Assembly (NCBI RefSeq): GCF_008704205.1
Contig: NZ_VXLC01000029.1
Coordinates: 97,230-161,229 of the forward strand
Direction: 5' to 3'
Origin: Nocardia colli
GTDB taxonomy: Bacteria; Actinomycetota; Actinomycetes; Mycobacteriales; Mycobacteriaceae
Length of the DNA stretch: 64,000 nt
Below the pieces are notes generated by a model. It was not told the origin of the DNA and made no database searches. It saw only the letters and a program-made list of their open reading frames with translations. Positions 7,970-16,667 of this stretch are shown here, one piece after another (position 1 is the stretch's first letter; the number at the start of each line of letters is the position of its first letter). The position numbers were made by a program, and so were the translations under genes.

Positions 7970-9208
7970 ATGCCCACCAGCACCATTCACCTACTCGGCG
8001 GCAGCCAGTCCGACTTCGCGGTCAACTGGCATCGCGCGGGCAAGGGCTTCGACGCGCTCATCGGCGAGGTGGTCGGCGCGACGCTCGCGGCGACGGACAT
8101 CGCGCCGGACGAGGTCGGCGTGATCCACGTCGGTAATGCGTTCGGCCAATTGTTCACCGGGCAGGGCCAACTCGGCGGCATGCCGGCCACGGTCATCCCT
8201 GAGCTGTCCGGCATCCCGGCGAGCAGGCACGAAGCCGCCTGTGCCTCCGGCAGTATGGCGTTGCTCGCCGCGATGGCGGACCTGGAGTCGGGTCGCTACG
8301 ACTGCGCGCTGGTGGTTGGCGCCGAGCTGGAGAAGACCGTGCCGGGCGATACCGCCGCAGGCTATCTCGGCGCTGCCGCGTGGGTCGGCCACGAGGCGCA
8401 GGACGCGAAGTACGTGTGGCCCACCATGTTCGCCGATCTCGCCGACGAATACGACCGCCGCTACGGCCTCGACGACACGCACCTGCGTGCGATCAGTGAG
8501 CTGAACATCACCAATGCCCGCACCAACCCGCTTGCGCAGACCCGGAATTGGACCTTCACCCCGGACAGCTTCGGCGCCGACGACACCGCGAATCCGCCGG
8601 TCGCCGGTCGGTTACGCCGCCAGGATTGCAGCCAGATGACCGACGGCGCGGTCGCGGTGATCGTGGCGTCGGATCGATTCCTGGCCCGCCGCACCGGCTT
8701 ACGACCGGCGGAGCGTGCGGTGATCACCGGCTGGGGTCATCGCACCGCGCCGTTGTCGTTGGCGCAGAAGCTTGCTGCGTCCGCCGATGATCCGTACGTG
8801 TTTCCCCATGTGCGCCAGACGATGCTCGACGCGCTGGGCCGCGCCGGATTGCCCGATATCGATGCCGTGGACGGCGTCGAGGTGCACGACTGTTTCTCCA
8901 TGTCGGAGTACATGGCGATAGATCATCTCGGCATCACCGGGCCGGGGGAGAGCTGGAAAGCGGTGGAGGGCGGCGACATCGGGCGCGACGGCCGGATTCC
9001 GGTCAACCCCGGCGGCGGATTGATCGGTGGTGGTCATCCGGTTGGCGCGACTGGTGTACGAATGGTACTCGATGCCTACAAACAGGTCACCGGGAAAGCA
9101 GGAGCTTACCAAGTGCCGGACGCGCGCCGGTTCGCCACCCTCAACATCGGTGGGAGCGCCACGACCGCAGCGAGTTTCGTCGTGGAGAGTCAGACGAATC
9201 GGTCATAG
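7970..9208 (+). CDS. thiolase-fold acyltransferase (SCP2-type thiolase)
   Basis: The 412-residue protein is a second thiolase homologue, of the SCP-x/lipid-transfer type. The nucleophile is in EAACASGSMALLA (C91). The later HDCFSMSEYM, GGGHPVGATGVRM and NIGGSATTAASF motifs are all recognisable. Proteins of this type cleave 3-ketoacyl-CoAs with branched or ring-bearing chains, for example in sterol side-chain breakdown. ATG 7970 lies eight bases after the ligase stop with AGGAG at 7961-7965. It is the last gene of the operon, which is followed by about 260 bases without a clear gene. Confidence 0.85.
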   Translation: MPTSTIHLLGGSQSDFAVNWHRAGKGFDALIGEVVGATLAATDIAPDEVGVIHVGNAFGQLFTGQGQLGGMPATVIPELSGIPASRHEAACASGSMALLAAMADLESGRYDCALVVGAELEKTVPGDTAAGYLGAAAWVGHEAQDAKYVWPTMFADLADEYDRRYGLDDTHLRAISELNITNARTNPLAQTRNWTFTPDSFGADDTANPPVAGRLRRQDCSQMTDGAVAVIVASDRFLARRTGLRPAERAVITGWGHRTAPLSLAQKLAASADDPYVFPHVRQTMLDALGRAGLPDIDAVDGVEVHDCFSMSEYMAIDHLGITGPGESWKAVEGGDIGRDGRIPVNPGGGLIGGGHPVGATGVRMVLDAYKQVTGKAGAYQVPDARRFATLNIGGSATTAASFVVESQTNRS

Positions 9209-9466
9209 TGAAGTCGACTCGTTCCTGATCGCGCCGTATTCGCCGCCGGGGCAAAGACACTCGGAGCCGCCGCCGGACATCGGCAACTCTGCGGTTGCGG
9301 ATCGTCGTGCCTGTTCTATGATCATCCAGGAAACGCGTTCGCGGCACGCCGCATTCTCCCGGCAAATCGACGGTTTTCGCTGGCAACGGTGCGTCGACGG
9401 CGAATGCGATGTAGCCTTCCCACGCGTGATCACTTGTCTGCCATCGAATCTCCTCTTGGAGCCGAA
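9209..9466. other. intergenic stretch, nothing recognised
   Basis: Frames crossing these bases are antisense shadows or lack family character. GGAG at about 9458-9461 is the ribosome site of the next gene. No terminator hairpin or repeat was seen. Confidence 0.4.
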
Positions 9467-11122
9467 ATGACCATCCAGCATCCCATTGAGGACGAGGTCA
9501 CACAGCTGGCGCGGCGGGTCGAGAAGGCCCGTGGCCGGCTGGCATACCAATTCGATCCCGCGTTGACCGAAGCGCTGTCCGAGGACGAGCTGCTAGCCGA
9601 ACGCGAGCTCGCCGAGAAGATCCGCGGGCAAGACCGTGGTCAGCGCTGGAAAGAGGCTCAAGCCGCCGCGGGAGCGGCCGACCGCGCCAGGCAGACCACC
9701 GAAGCGATCGAGAAGGCCGACATGCGAGATCTACTGGTGGCCCGCAAGGCAATTGCCGCCCAGCGTCGTGAGTCGAGCCCGCATGCCAAACTGGCCTCCC
9801 TATATCGGCACCGCGCCTGGTCACTGCGGGCGCTGGCCGGTGTCGTCGCCGCGGGCATGCTGTGGTCCGCGGTCAACGTCCAGCACAACATCGCGCCCGG
9901 CGGTCCCGGTGACCCGCTGTACTGGTTCAGCTACCTGCTGGAAGGCATGATCAGCGTCTGCCTGATCATCATCATGATCGGCACCAACAAGGTGGCCGAG
10001 TGGGGCGTCGTCGACAACCGCAAGCAGGTTGTCGCCGCCGAGGTCGCCCTGCTCGGGCTGACCGTCACCCTGAACACGTATCCGTACCTGCGCGCCGAGC
10101 ACTGGTACGACGCCGCGGTGCACGCGGTCGCGCCGGTGATGATCGGCGTCTCGCTGCTCATCCACGACGCCGCCAGCGCACGCTACGGCCTCGCCATCCA
10201 CCGCGCCACCGACCAGGTCCGGGATCTGCCCGACCCGGCCGAGCAGATCCGCCGCACGCTGCCCAACCTGGCCAGCTACCGGATGCGCCGTCCAGCCGCG
10301 GCCGAGATGATGGCGTCCAACGCGTTCGCCGAGCTGACCGTCGAGGCCGAACCGGATCCGCTCGCGGAACTGAACGCGGCCCCGGCCGGCATCGTCGATC
10401 CCGAGATCGAGGACGCGCCGACCGTCCTGATCGCCGACGAGGACGACACGGCGCCCGAGCCCCCGGCCCCGGCCCGGTCCGCCTTCCGTTCGGCCGCCCC
10501 GGCGCCGTCGGCGAAGGTCGTGGCCGCCGCCACCCTCGGCAGCGACCTGTCCGACCGCACGGCCGAGACCCGGCCGGTGTCGAAGTCCGAAAACGGCTCC
10601 GCGACCAGCACTTCCAAGCCGGTCCCGGCCGACGAGCCGGTCGCGAAGAGCAAGCCGGTGAACGGCGAGCAGCACAACGGAGTCGACAGCAAGCCGATCA
10701 CCCCGGCGAACGGCGCCGGCGCGCCGGCCAAGCCCGCTACCCCGGCCGCCACCAAGCCGGTCGTCGCCCCGGCGGCCCCGAAGCCGGCCACGCCGACCAA
10801 GATCGCCGCGCAGGCCACCCCGGCCAAGCCGGTCAAGCCCGCCGCGGACAAGGTCGCCGCCCCGGCCGACCGCTCGTCCGCGACCGCCGCCGCATCCGCA
10901 ACGACCGCCGCGATCAAGCGGCAGCCCGCGGCCGACGAAAAGGCGACCACCGCAACCGATAAGGCCGCCAAGGACACTCCGGCCACCCCGGAGATCCACG
11001 ACACCGGCCAGTTCCGCATCGCCGAGATCCTCGAACAGGAACTCGCCGAGTTGCAGGCCGCCCGCCGCCGCGCCCGGACCAGCCGCAAGACGTCCACCCC
11101 CGCGGCCGGCCGCGACCGCTAG
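9467..11122 (+). CDS. multi-pass membrane protein with long Ala/Pro/Lys-rich tail, possibly DUF2637/Spd-like
   Basis: This 551-residue protein has three parts. Residues 1-115 are charged and helical (coiled-coil-like). Residues about 118-245 hold four hydrophobic segments, including LAGVVAAGMLWSAVN, YLLEGMISVCLIIIMIG and VAPVMIGVSLLIHDA. From about 300 to 520 is a low-complexity Ala/Pro/Thr/Lys tail. The final 30 residues form a separate charged helix. The membrane core resembles actinomycete plasmid and ICE membrane proteins of the DUF2637/Spd type. I am not certain of that and see no other transfer gene nearby. ATG 9467 is chosen for its GGAG ribosome site. Confidence 0.7.
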   Translation: MTIQHPIEDEVTQLARRVEKARGRLAYQFDPALTEALSEDELLAERELAEKIRGQDRGQRWKEAQAAAGAADRARQTTEAIEKADMRDLLVARKAIAAQRRESSPHAKLASLYRHRAWSLRALAGVVAAGMLWSAVNVQHNIAPGGPGDPLYWFSYLLEGMISVCLIIIMIGTNKVAEWGVVDNRKQVVAAEVALLGLTVTLNTYPYLRAEHWYDAAVHAVAPVMIGVSLLIHDAASARYGLAIHRATDQVRDLPDPAEQIRRTLPNLASYRMRRPAAAEMMASNAFAELTVEAEPDPLAELNAAPAGIVDPEIEDAPTVLIADEDDTAPEPPAPARSAFRSAAPAPSAKVVAAATLGSDLSDRTAETRPVSKSENGSATSTSKPVPADEPVAKSKPVNGEQHNGVDSKPITPANGAGAPAKPATPAATKPVVAPAAPKPATPTKIAAQATPAKPVKPAADKVAAPADRSSATAAASATTAAIKRQPAADEKATTATDKAAKDTPATPEIHDTGQFRIAEILEQELAELQAARRRARTSRKTSTPAAGRDR

Positions 11123-11188
11123 CCCACAACTCCATAAGTCTTCAGCCGCTTCGTGATTGCCCGAAACCCGGGCTTTGCGCGAGCGGCT

Positions 11189-12103
11189 CTAGACGGTCTG
11201 CCGCAGCGCGTCCAGCAACCAGTAATGGACCGCGCCGACCGTGGTCTCCGTGCCGGTGATGTCGGCCGTGAGCCGCCAGAAGCGATGCAGCCGCGGATCG
11301 GTATCCGTCCCACCGGTGGTGAGCAGCGCGCGCCGGAATCGGGGCGTGTCCCGTTCGCACCTGGCCGCCGCGTGCGCATGCACGTACTGGTCGAGTTCGG
11401 CTCCCGGGTGCGGACTTTCGTGCGCGGCGACCATCGGCGCCGCGACTTCGAACGCCCCCGCGACCGAGGTGACGAATTGCAGCCGATCGCTGATCCGATC
11501 CCGATCCGAGCGCCAGATCTGCTGCTTCATCGCCGTTTTGACCTGCGGATCGGTGGTGAGCGCGGTGAGCTCGGCACACGCGACCACCTGCGCGGGTCCG
11601 GGTTCGCTCGGCATCGGCGGGACGTTCATGTCGATGAACGAATCGAACTCCTCCTGCGGCAGCGGCCCGAGAATCGGCCGCCAGAACGCGACCACGCTGT
11701 CGATCACCACACTCCGGTCATGCACGCGGGCAAGCAGTTCCAGCCGGCGCGCCCGCTCCTGCGGCGGCGCGCTCTCGATGGCCAGCAGCGTCGCCCGGCG
11801 CCAGCGCAGCGCCTCGAGCTCCGCGTCGAGCGCGGCCCGTTCCGCGGCGGCGACCTCGCTGATCGACTCGCTACCGTCCAGCACCCGCATGATCGCGGCC
11901 AGCGGCAATCCCATCGCGCGCAACCGGCGAACCAGCAGCAGCCGGTCCGCCGCGGCCGGGTCGAACACTCGATGACCGCCGCCGCTGCGACGCGACTCCA
12001 GAACCCCGCTGTCGCAGTAGAAGCGGATCGTGCGCACGGGCACGCCGGTGCGGCGCGCCAACTCGCCGATACTCACCGGGGCGTGAAGTGTGTCCTCGGT
12101 CAC
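11189..12103 (-). CDS. MerR-family transcriptional regulator
   Basis: The 304-residue protein begins with a MerR DNA-binding domain: VSIGELARRTGVPVRTIRFY at about residues 9-28, then GHRVFDPAAADRLLLVRRLR. A helical region with a long C-terminal effector domain follows; no metal-binding Cys set was seen. GTG 12103 is preferred because GGAGG lies about 11 bases upstream, and longer in-frame extensions run through the divergent promoter. The gene is divergent from the maleylpyruvate isomerase-like gene. The MerR-type operator in the 67-base gap implies control of that gene and probably of itself. Confidence 0.85.
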   Translation of the reverse strand: MTEDTLHAPVSIGELARRTGVPVRTIRFYCDSGVLESRRSGGGHRVFDPAAADRLLLVRRLRAMGLPLAAIMRVLDGSESISEVAAAERAALDAELEALRWRRATLLAIESAPPQERARRLELLARVHDRSVVIDSVVAFWRPILGPLPQEEFDSFIDMNVPPMPSEPGPAQVVACAELTALTTDPQVKTAMKQQIWRSDRDRISDRLQFVTSVAGAFEVAAPMVAAHESPHPGAELDQYVHAHAAARCERDTPRFRRALLTTGGTDTDPRLHRFWRLTADITGTETTVGAVHYWLLDALRQTV

Positions 12104-12109
12104 ATCAAC

Positions 12110-12140
12110 TTGCACCTCCACTTGAGTGGAGTTCTTACGG
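12110..12140 (+). promoter_or_regulatory. MerR-type promoter: 19-bp spacer filled by a dyad
   Basis: TTGCAC (12110-12115) and TTACGG (12135-12140) are 19 bases apart, the over-long spacing typical of MerR-activated promoters. The dyad CTCCACT-TG-AGTGGAG (12116-12131) fills the spacer. The promoter points at the + strand gene starting at 12171. This is the expected arrangement for activation by DNA distortion. Confidence 0.8.
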
Positions 12141-12170
12141 TAGTGGAACTTCGAACGAGAGGTTTGAGCT

Positions 12171-12836
12171 ATGAACCACATCGAAACCATGACGGACGAG
12201 GACATCTGGCGCGCCGTCGCCGCCGAGCGACAGACCATGGCCGACCTGCTCGCCGACCGCACCGAATCGGACTGGAATCATCAATCCCTGTGCGCGGATT
12301 GGCGGGTCCGCGACGTGGTCGCGCACGTGGTGCTGTGCACCCGCGCGAACCTCGGCTGGATCCTGATCAACCTGATCCGGGCCGGCGGCAGCGTGCACGG
12401 GGCGTTGCGCGACACCGCCATTCGGCACGCGGACAGCGTCAGCACCCGGCAGCTGCACGCGGAGCTGCGGGCCAGCGTGCCGTCGCGGTTCTTCCCGGTC
12501 GGCACCGTCCCCACCGACCGGCTGTTGGACATGCTGGTGCACGTCCAGGACATCGCGATGCCGCTCGGCCTCACCCGTGAGATGCCGTCCATTCCGGCGC
12601 GGGAATCGCTGAATCGGGTGTGGGCCACGGGTTCCCGGTTCGGCATCGAGGAGCGATTGACGGGCTATCGCCTCGTCGCGACCGACATCGACTGGTCGGC
12701 CGGTGACGGCCTGCGCGTCGAAGGAACCGCCGGCGTGCTGCTGATGCTCGCGACCGGCCGGACTGTGGCGGCCGCGCAGCTGACCGGTCCCGGCGCGGGT
12801 ACCCTCGCCGCCACCCTGATCGCGGGCGCGGCGTAA
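12171..12836 (+). CDS. maleylpyruvate isomerase-type protein (mycothiol-dependent family, DinB-like)
   Basis: The 221-residue protein starts with ERQTMADLLADRTESDWN at about residues 24-41 and CADWRVRDVVAHV at about 46-58. These belong to the TIGR03083 / MDMPI N-terminal four-helix family. Members use mycothiol for isomerisation or thiol-dependent detoxification, with the His of the DVVAHV motif as a metal ligand. The substrate is unknown. The gene sits alone behind the MerR-type promoter, so it is probably induced by the ligand that MerR senses. A strong hairpin follows its stop. Confidence 0.8.
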   Translation: MNHIETMTDEDIWRAVAAERQTMADLLADRTESDWNHQSLCADWRVRDVVAHVVLCTRANLGWILINLIRAGGSVHGALRDTAIRHADSVSTRQLHAELRASVPSRFFPVGTVPTDRLLDMLVHVQDIAMPLGLTREMPSIPARESLNRVWATGSRFGIEERLTGYRLVATDIDWSAGDGLRVEGTAGVLLMLATGRTVAAAQLTGPGAGTLAATLIAGAA

Positions 12837-12841
12837 CCGCA

Positions 12842-12867
12842 GGGCTGCCGCCCGATCGCGGCAGCCC
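12842..12867. terminator. bidirectional terminator hairpin between convergent genes
   Basis: A perfect 10-bp stem, GGGCTGCCGC/GCGGCAGCCC, with a 6-base loop lies between the stop of the maleylpyruvate isomerase-like gene and the stop of the convergent methyltransferase. No U-tract follows, as is usual in high-GC actinomycetes. Confidence 0.75.
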
Positions 12868-12876
12868 CTGGTGCGC

Positions 12877-13770
12877 TCAGGACGGCTTGACGGCCGTCAA
12901 ATACTTGACGCGGTTGAACATTTGGGCGAACTCCTCTTGCACCGCGGTGAACGGCCGGTCGTACCGCTCGGCCAGTTCCTCGGGTGACGCGCCGGCCGCG
13001 GTCCAGCCTTGCTTCGTCAGCCACTCGGACGGATCCGCGCGATCGTCGGTATACAGCAGGTCGGTGATGTCCAACTTGCCGAAGGGTGTGTCTCGCAGTC
13101 GCTCCTCCCGGAAGCCGGCGAGCTGTTCGAAGTCCACGTCGGGGTCGAAGGCGTCGCAGGCGACGCTGCTGCCCGGCGCGGAAAGCTGATCGATGCGCGC
13201 GAACAGCGCGTCCTGTGCGGCGCCGGGCAGATACGGGAGCAGACCCTCGGCCGACCACACTGTGGGCCGGGCCGGGTCGAAGCCTTCCTCGATGAGTGCC
13301 GCCGGCCAATCTTCCCGGAGGTCCACGGCCACCTCCCGGCGGTCGGCCTTCGGGGTGGCGTCCGCGTCGGCGAGTACCTGCCCCTTGAATTCCAGCACCT
13401 TGGGTTGGTCGATCTCGTAGACCACCATGCCCTGCGGCCAGTCCAGGCGATAGGCGCGAGCGTCGAGTCCGGCGGCCAGAATCACCGCCTGCCGCACGCC
13501 GTTCTCGGTCGCGGCGAGAAAGTGGTTGTCGAAGAACTTGCTGCGCAGTCCCATGAATTCGCTGCCGAGCGGACTGTCCGTCCACAGTTCCGGCTCGTTG
13601 ACCAGTCGATTCGTGTCCGGATCGCCGGCCGCCGCGACGAACAGCGCGGCGAATTCGTCGCGGACCAGAGCGTCCGGCTGTTTCGACTCGGCCGCCCGCA
13701 CGGCCGCCACGAACAGCGCGGTCATCCCGACGCTGCTGACGATGTCCCAGGTATCACCTTCGGTACGCAT
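12877..13770 (-). CDS. class I SAM-dependent methyltransferase, TIGR00027 / leucine carboxyl methyltransferase family
   Basis: The 297-residue protein has the features of a family expanded in mycobacteria and Nocardia. These are DTWDIVSSVGMTALFVAAVRA at the N-terminus, FDNHFLAATENGVRQAVILAAGLDARAYRLDWP in the centre (central glycines bind SAM), and YEIDQPKVLEFK. PTVWSAEGLLPYLP follows. Substrates of this family (PF04072) are mostly unknown. ATG 13770 follows a clear GGAGAG ribosome site; the longer in-frame start lacks one. Transcription is away from the GAF gene on the same strand. Confidence 0.9.
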   Translation of the reverse strand: MRTEGDTWDIVSSVGMTALFVAAVRAAESKQPDALVRDEFAALFVAAAGDPDTNRLVNEPELWTDSPLGSEFMGLRSKFFDNHFLAATENGVRQAVILAAGLDARAYRLDWPQGMVVYEIDQPKVLEFKGQVLADADATPKADRREVAVDLREDWPAALIEEGFDPARPTVWSAEGLLPYLPGAAQDALFARIDQLSAPGSSVACDAFDPDVDFEQLAGFREERLRDTPFGKLDITDLLYTDDRADPSEWLTKQGWTAAGASPEELAERYDRPFTAVQEEFAQMFNRVKYLTAVKPS

Positions 13771-13946
13771 GCTGCTCTCCTCGAAGTCTTCGAATGACCT
13801 GTGCGACAAGCAGTCCCGGTAACGAAGCACGCGAACCACTGTGTCGGCCTGGCAATAACGCTGCTGTCGATAAAGGGTCGAGCGGTAACCAGAATTGATC
13901 CTACGACTGAGCGGTCTGCTTCGCAGAACACGTGGTCAGAGCATGG

Positions 13947-14414
13947 TCAGGGACGCGGATCGGCGAGCGCTCGCTCGGCCGCCGCGCGCAGCTCCGCCAG
14001 CCGCGCGCGCTCTTGCGGGGTGTAATCGCGCACGTGGTCGTCGAGCACACAGACCGTCCCGTAGACGCTGCCGTCCGGATTGTGCACCGCTAACCCGAGA
14101 TAGTTGACCAGCCCGAACTCCACCTCGTCCTCGTTGCCCGCGAAGCCCGGGTCCGCGCGCGAATCACGCACGAACAGTTCGGCATCGTTGTCCACGACCC
14201 GTTCGCAATACAGCTCCTGCGCCTCCGCGAACGCCGCGCCTTTCTTGCCTTCCGCGCCGACCGTGTAGTGGACTTCCGCCGCACCGGCGGTCGCCTCGAC
14301 CGCCATATGCGTCGGCGTGGACCGCATCACCAGTACCGACCGCACTCCGAGTGCGGCCGCGGTCTGTTCGAGCAACGATTCGATCGGCCGGAACTGCGCA
14401 CTGCTGTCGGACAT
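13947..14414 (-). CDS. GAF-domain protein
   Basis: The 155-residue protein is essentially one GAF domain. A helix (FRPIESLLEQTAAALGVRS) leads into VLVMRSTPTHMAVEATAG, then the VDNDAELFVRDSRADPGFAG segment. It ends with LGLAVHNPDGSVYGTVCVLDDHVRDYTPQE. It matches stand-alone GAF sensors or the GAF part of cyclases. No output domain is present, so it would bind a small molecule or work with a partner. ATG 14414 has GAGAGG upstream. No operon partner is evident; the GntR gene lies about 100 bases upstream on the same strand. Confidence 0.75.
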   Translation of the reverse strand: MSDSSAQFRPIESLLEQTAAALGVRSVLVMRSTPTHMAVEATAGAAEVHYTVGAEGKKGAAFAEAQELYCERVVDNDAELFVRDSRADPGFAGNEDEVEFGLVNYLGLAVHNPDGSVYGTVCVLDDHVRDYTPQERARLAELRAAAERALADPRP

Positions 14415-14517
14415 GACGACCTCTCTCGGCACGAGACACGCGGGACAAGTCGTCCCACTCTCCTCGGCGAACCCTCCGGTCGCCAGGATTGCGCTCACAC
14501 TGCGACGAACCGAGGGG

Positions 14518-15222
14518 TCAGGCGACGATCTGGGTGTACGCGCCGCGGATATGGGACTCGGCGTCGGTGAGGTAGTCGGCGAGCATCCGCTCCGCCTCGA
14601 CGGACCGTCCGGCGATCATCGCCGCGTAGATCTCGTGATTGCGGGCCAGATAGGGCTCGTGGAAGGTGAGCGGATCGGCCATCACATGGAACACCAGCCG
14701 CAATTCGTTCCACACGCTCGCCATCATCTGATCCAGCCGCTTGCTCCGGTTGAGCGCGGCGATCGCCTTGTGGAAGTCGATGTCGGCCGTGCCCACCCCG
14801 GTCCAATCCTGTTGCGTCGCACACGCGTCCGCGTGCGCCAGGGCGGCGGTCAGCTCGGCCGGGTCCTGATCGCTGCCGAATCCGTGCACCGCCGCGCCCT
14901 CGACGACCCGGCGGCACTGATAGAGCTCCGCGACATCCGCGGAGGTCGGAATGCGCACGAACGCACCGCGATTGAGCTCGTGGTTGACCAGCCGCTCCTC
15001 GATCAGCGAACGGAACGCCTCGCGCAGCGTATTGCGCGAAACACCCAGCGCCGCACAGATATCCGGCTCGGACAACCGTTGACCCGGCCGCAGTGACCCG
15101 TCCAGGATGCTCGCGCGAACGATGTCGGCGGTCTGCGAACTCCGGCTGGACCGGGTGAGCAGTCCCTTGTGTTCGGAAAGGGCCGTGTAGACGGGATCGG
15201 GCCGATCTACCGGTGTCGTCAT
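14518..15222 (-). CDS. GntR-family regulator, FadR/FCD subfamily
   Basis: The 234-residue protein has an N-terminal winged helix (QTADIVRASILDGSLRPGQ, then SEPDICAALGVSRNTLREAF). It is followed by an all-helical FCD ligand-binding domain with CRRVVEGAAVHG and DIDFHKAIAAL; the histidines there usually bind a metal and a carboxylate effector. ATG 15222 is preceded by GGAGG. It is divergent from the MFS/PxpBC operon, 157 bases away, and probably represses that operon in response to the transported substrate (inference). Confidence 0.88.
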   Translation of the reverse strand: MTTPVDRPDPVYTALSEHKGLLTRSSRSSQTADIVRASILDGSLRPGQRLSEPDICAALGVSRNTLREAFRSLIEERLVNHELNRGAFVRIPTSADVAELYQCRRVVEGAAVHGFGSDQDPAELTAALAHADACATQQDWTGVGTADIDFHKAIAALNRSKRLDQMMASVWNELRLVFHVMADPLTFHEPYLARNHEIYAAMIAGRSVEAERMLADYLTDAESHIRGAYTQIVA

Positions 15223-15379
15223 CCAAACCTCCGCGGACCAGTGGCTTTGCCGTTCGAGCATAACTCAGGGATCGAATGGCCAGCCGACGATCCAACTTTA
15301 GGATTGCAGAATCGTTCAACGATCCGTACGCTACTGTGACGTACGTCGCTCTCCTGAGCTCGAGCATTGCGAGGCATCC

Positions 15380-16657
15380 ATGAGCCTTTCCACAGACCTC
15401 CCGGTGGACCCCGCCGAGAAGTCGCAACCCTTCGACTGGTTCCGCACCCTCAGCGCCAAAGGCAAGAAGGCCTTCCTCGGCGCGTTCGGCGGATATGGCT
15501 TGGATGCCTACGATTTCCAGGTTCTGCCGCTGGCGCTGGGCGCCATTTCCTCCTACTTCGTGATCAGCTCGGGCAAGGCGGGCCTGCTGACCACGGTGAC
15601 GCTGCTGGTGTCCGCACTCGGTGGCGCGCTGGCCGGCGTGCTGGCCGACAAGATCGGGCGCGTGCGCACGCTGCAACTCACCGTCGCCACCTACACCCTG
15701 TTCACGGTGCTGTGCGGCTTCGCGCCCAACTTCGAGACGCTGCTGGTCTTCCGCGCGTTCCAGGGCCTCGGCTTCGGCGGTGAATGGGCGGCCGGCGCGA
15801 TCCTGGTCGCCGAGTACGCGCAGACCAGATATCGGGGCCGGACGGTGGCCTATGTACAGAGCGCCTGGGCGGTCGGCTGGGGCCTGGCGGTGCTGGTCTA
15901 CACCCTGGTGTTCCAGTTCGTCAGCGAGGATCTGGCCTGGCGGGTGCTGTTCTGGACCGGCGCGCTGCCCGCGCTGCTGATCATCTGGGTGCGGCGCAAC
16001 CTGACCGACTCCGAAACCGTCACGCAGCGGCGCGAATCCGCGGGCAAGCGAGCCGGTTCGTTCGCGGCGATCTTCCGGCGCGATCTGGTCCGGACGACGC
16101 TGTTCGCCTCGGTGCTGGCCACCGGTGTGCAGGGCGGCTACTACACCCTCGCGACCTGGCTGCCGACCTATCTGAAGAAGAGCAGGCATCTGAATGTCGT
16201 TGGGACCGGCGGCTATCTGTTCATGCTGATCGGCGGCGCGTTGCTCGGTTACGTCACCGGCGGCATCCTCGCAGACCGGATCGGCCGCAAACGCACCATC
16301 CAGCTCTTCGCCGTGTTGTCGGTCGCCTTCATGGTCGCCTACATCCAGGTGCCGGAGGGCGCGAACACCATGGTGCTGATCCTCGGCTTCCCGCTCGGAT
16401 TCTGTACCGCCGCAATCTTCTCCAGCTTCGGCTCGTTCCTGTCCGAGTTGTACCCGACCGCGTCGCGCGGCACCGGGCAGGGCTTCACCTACAACTTCGG
16501 TCGCGGCGTCGGCGCGATATTCCCCACGGTCGTCGGGTTTCTGGCCTCCACGACGCTGGGACTGGCCGGTGCGATGATGTTCGGCGCCTTCGGCTACGTC
16601 CTCGCGGTGATCGCGTTGTTCGGCCTGCCGGAGACCCGCGGCCGCGAATTGGCCTGA
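15380..16657 (+). CDS. MFS transporter of the carboxylate:H+ symporter type
   Basis: The 425-residue protein has twelve predicted membrane segments and the major facilitator A-motif GVLADKIGRVRT between segments 2 and 3, with a second copy GGILADRIGRKRT between 8 and 9. FQGLGFGGEWAAGAILVAEY is typical of the sialate/aromatic-acid/metabolite symporter subfamily. It likely imports an organic acid. Because pxpB and pxpC follow directly, 5-oxoproline or a related lactam acid is a reasonable candidate (inference). Confidence 0.88.
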   Translation: MSLSTDLPVDPAEKSQPFDWFRTLSAKGKKAFLGAFGGYGLDAYDFQVLPLALGAISSYFVISSGKAGLLTTVTLLVSALGGALAGVLADKIGRVRTLQLTVATYTLFTVLCGFAPNFETLLVFRAFQGLGFGGEWAAGAILVAEYAQTRYRGRTVAYVQSAWAVGWGLAVLVYTLVFQFVSEDLAWRVLFWTGALPALLIIWVRRNLTDSETVTQRRESAGKRAGSFAAIFRRDLVRTTLFASVLATGVQGGYYTLATWLPTYLKKSRHLNVVGTGGYLFMLIGGALLGYVTGGILADRIGRKRTIQLFAVLSVAFMVAYIQVPEGANTMVLILGFPLGFCTAAIFSSFGSFLSELYPTASRGTGQGFTYNFGRGVGAIFPTVVGFLASTTLGLAGAMMFGAFGYVLAVIALFGLPETRGRELA

Positions 16658-16667
16658 GGGGGTATCG

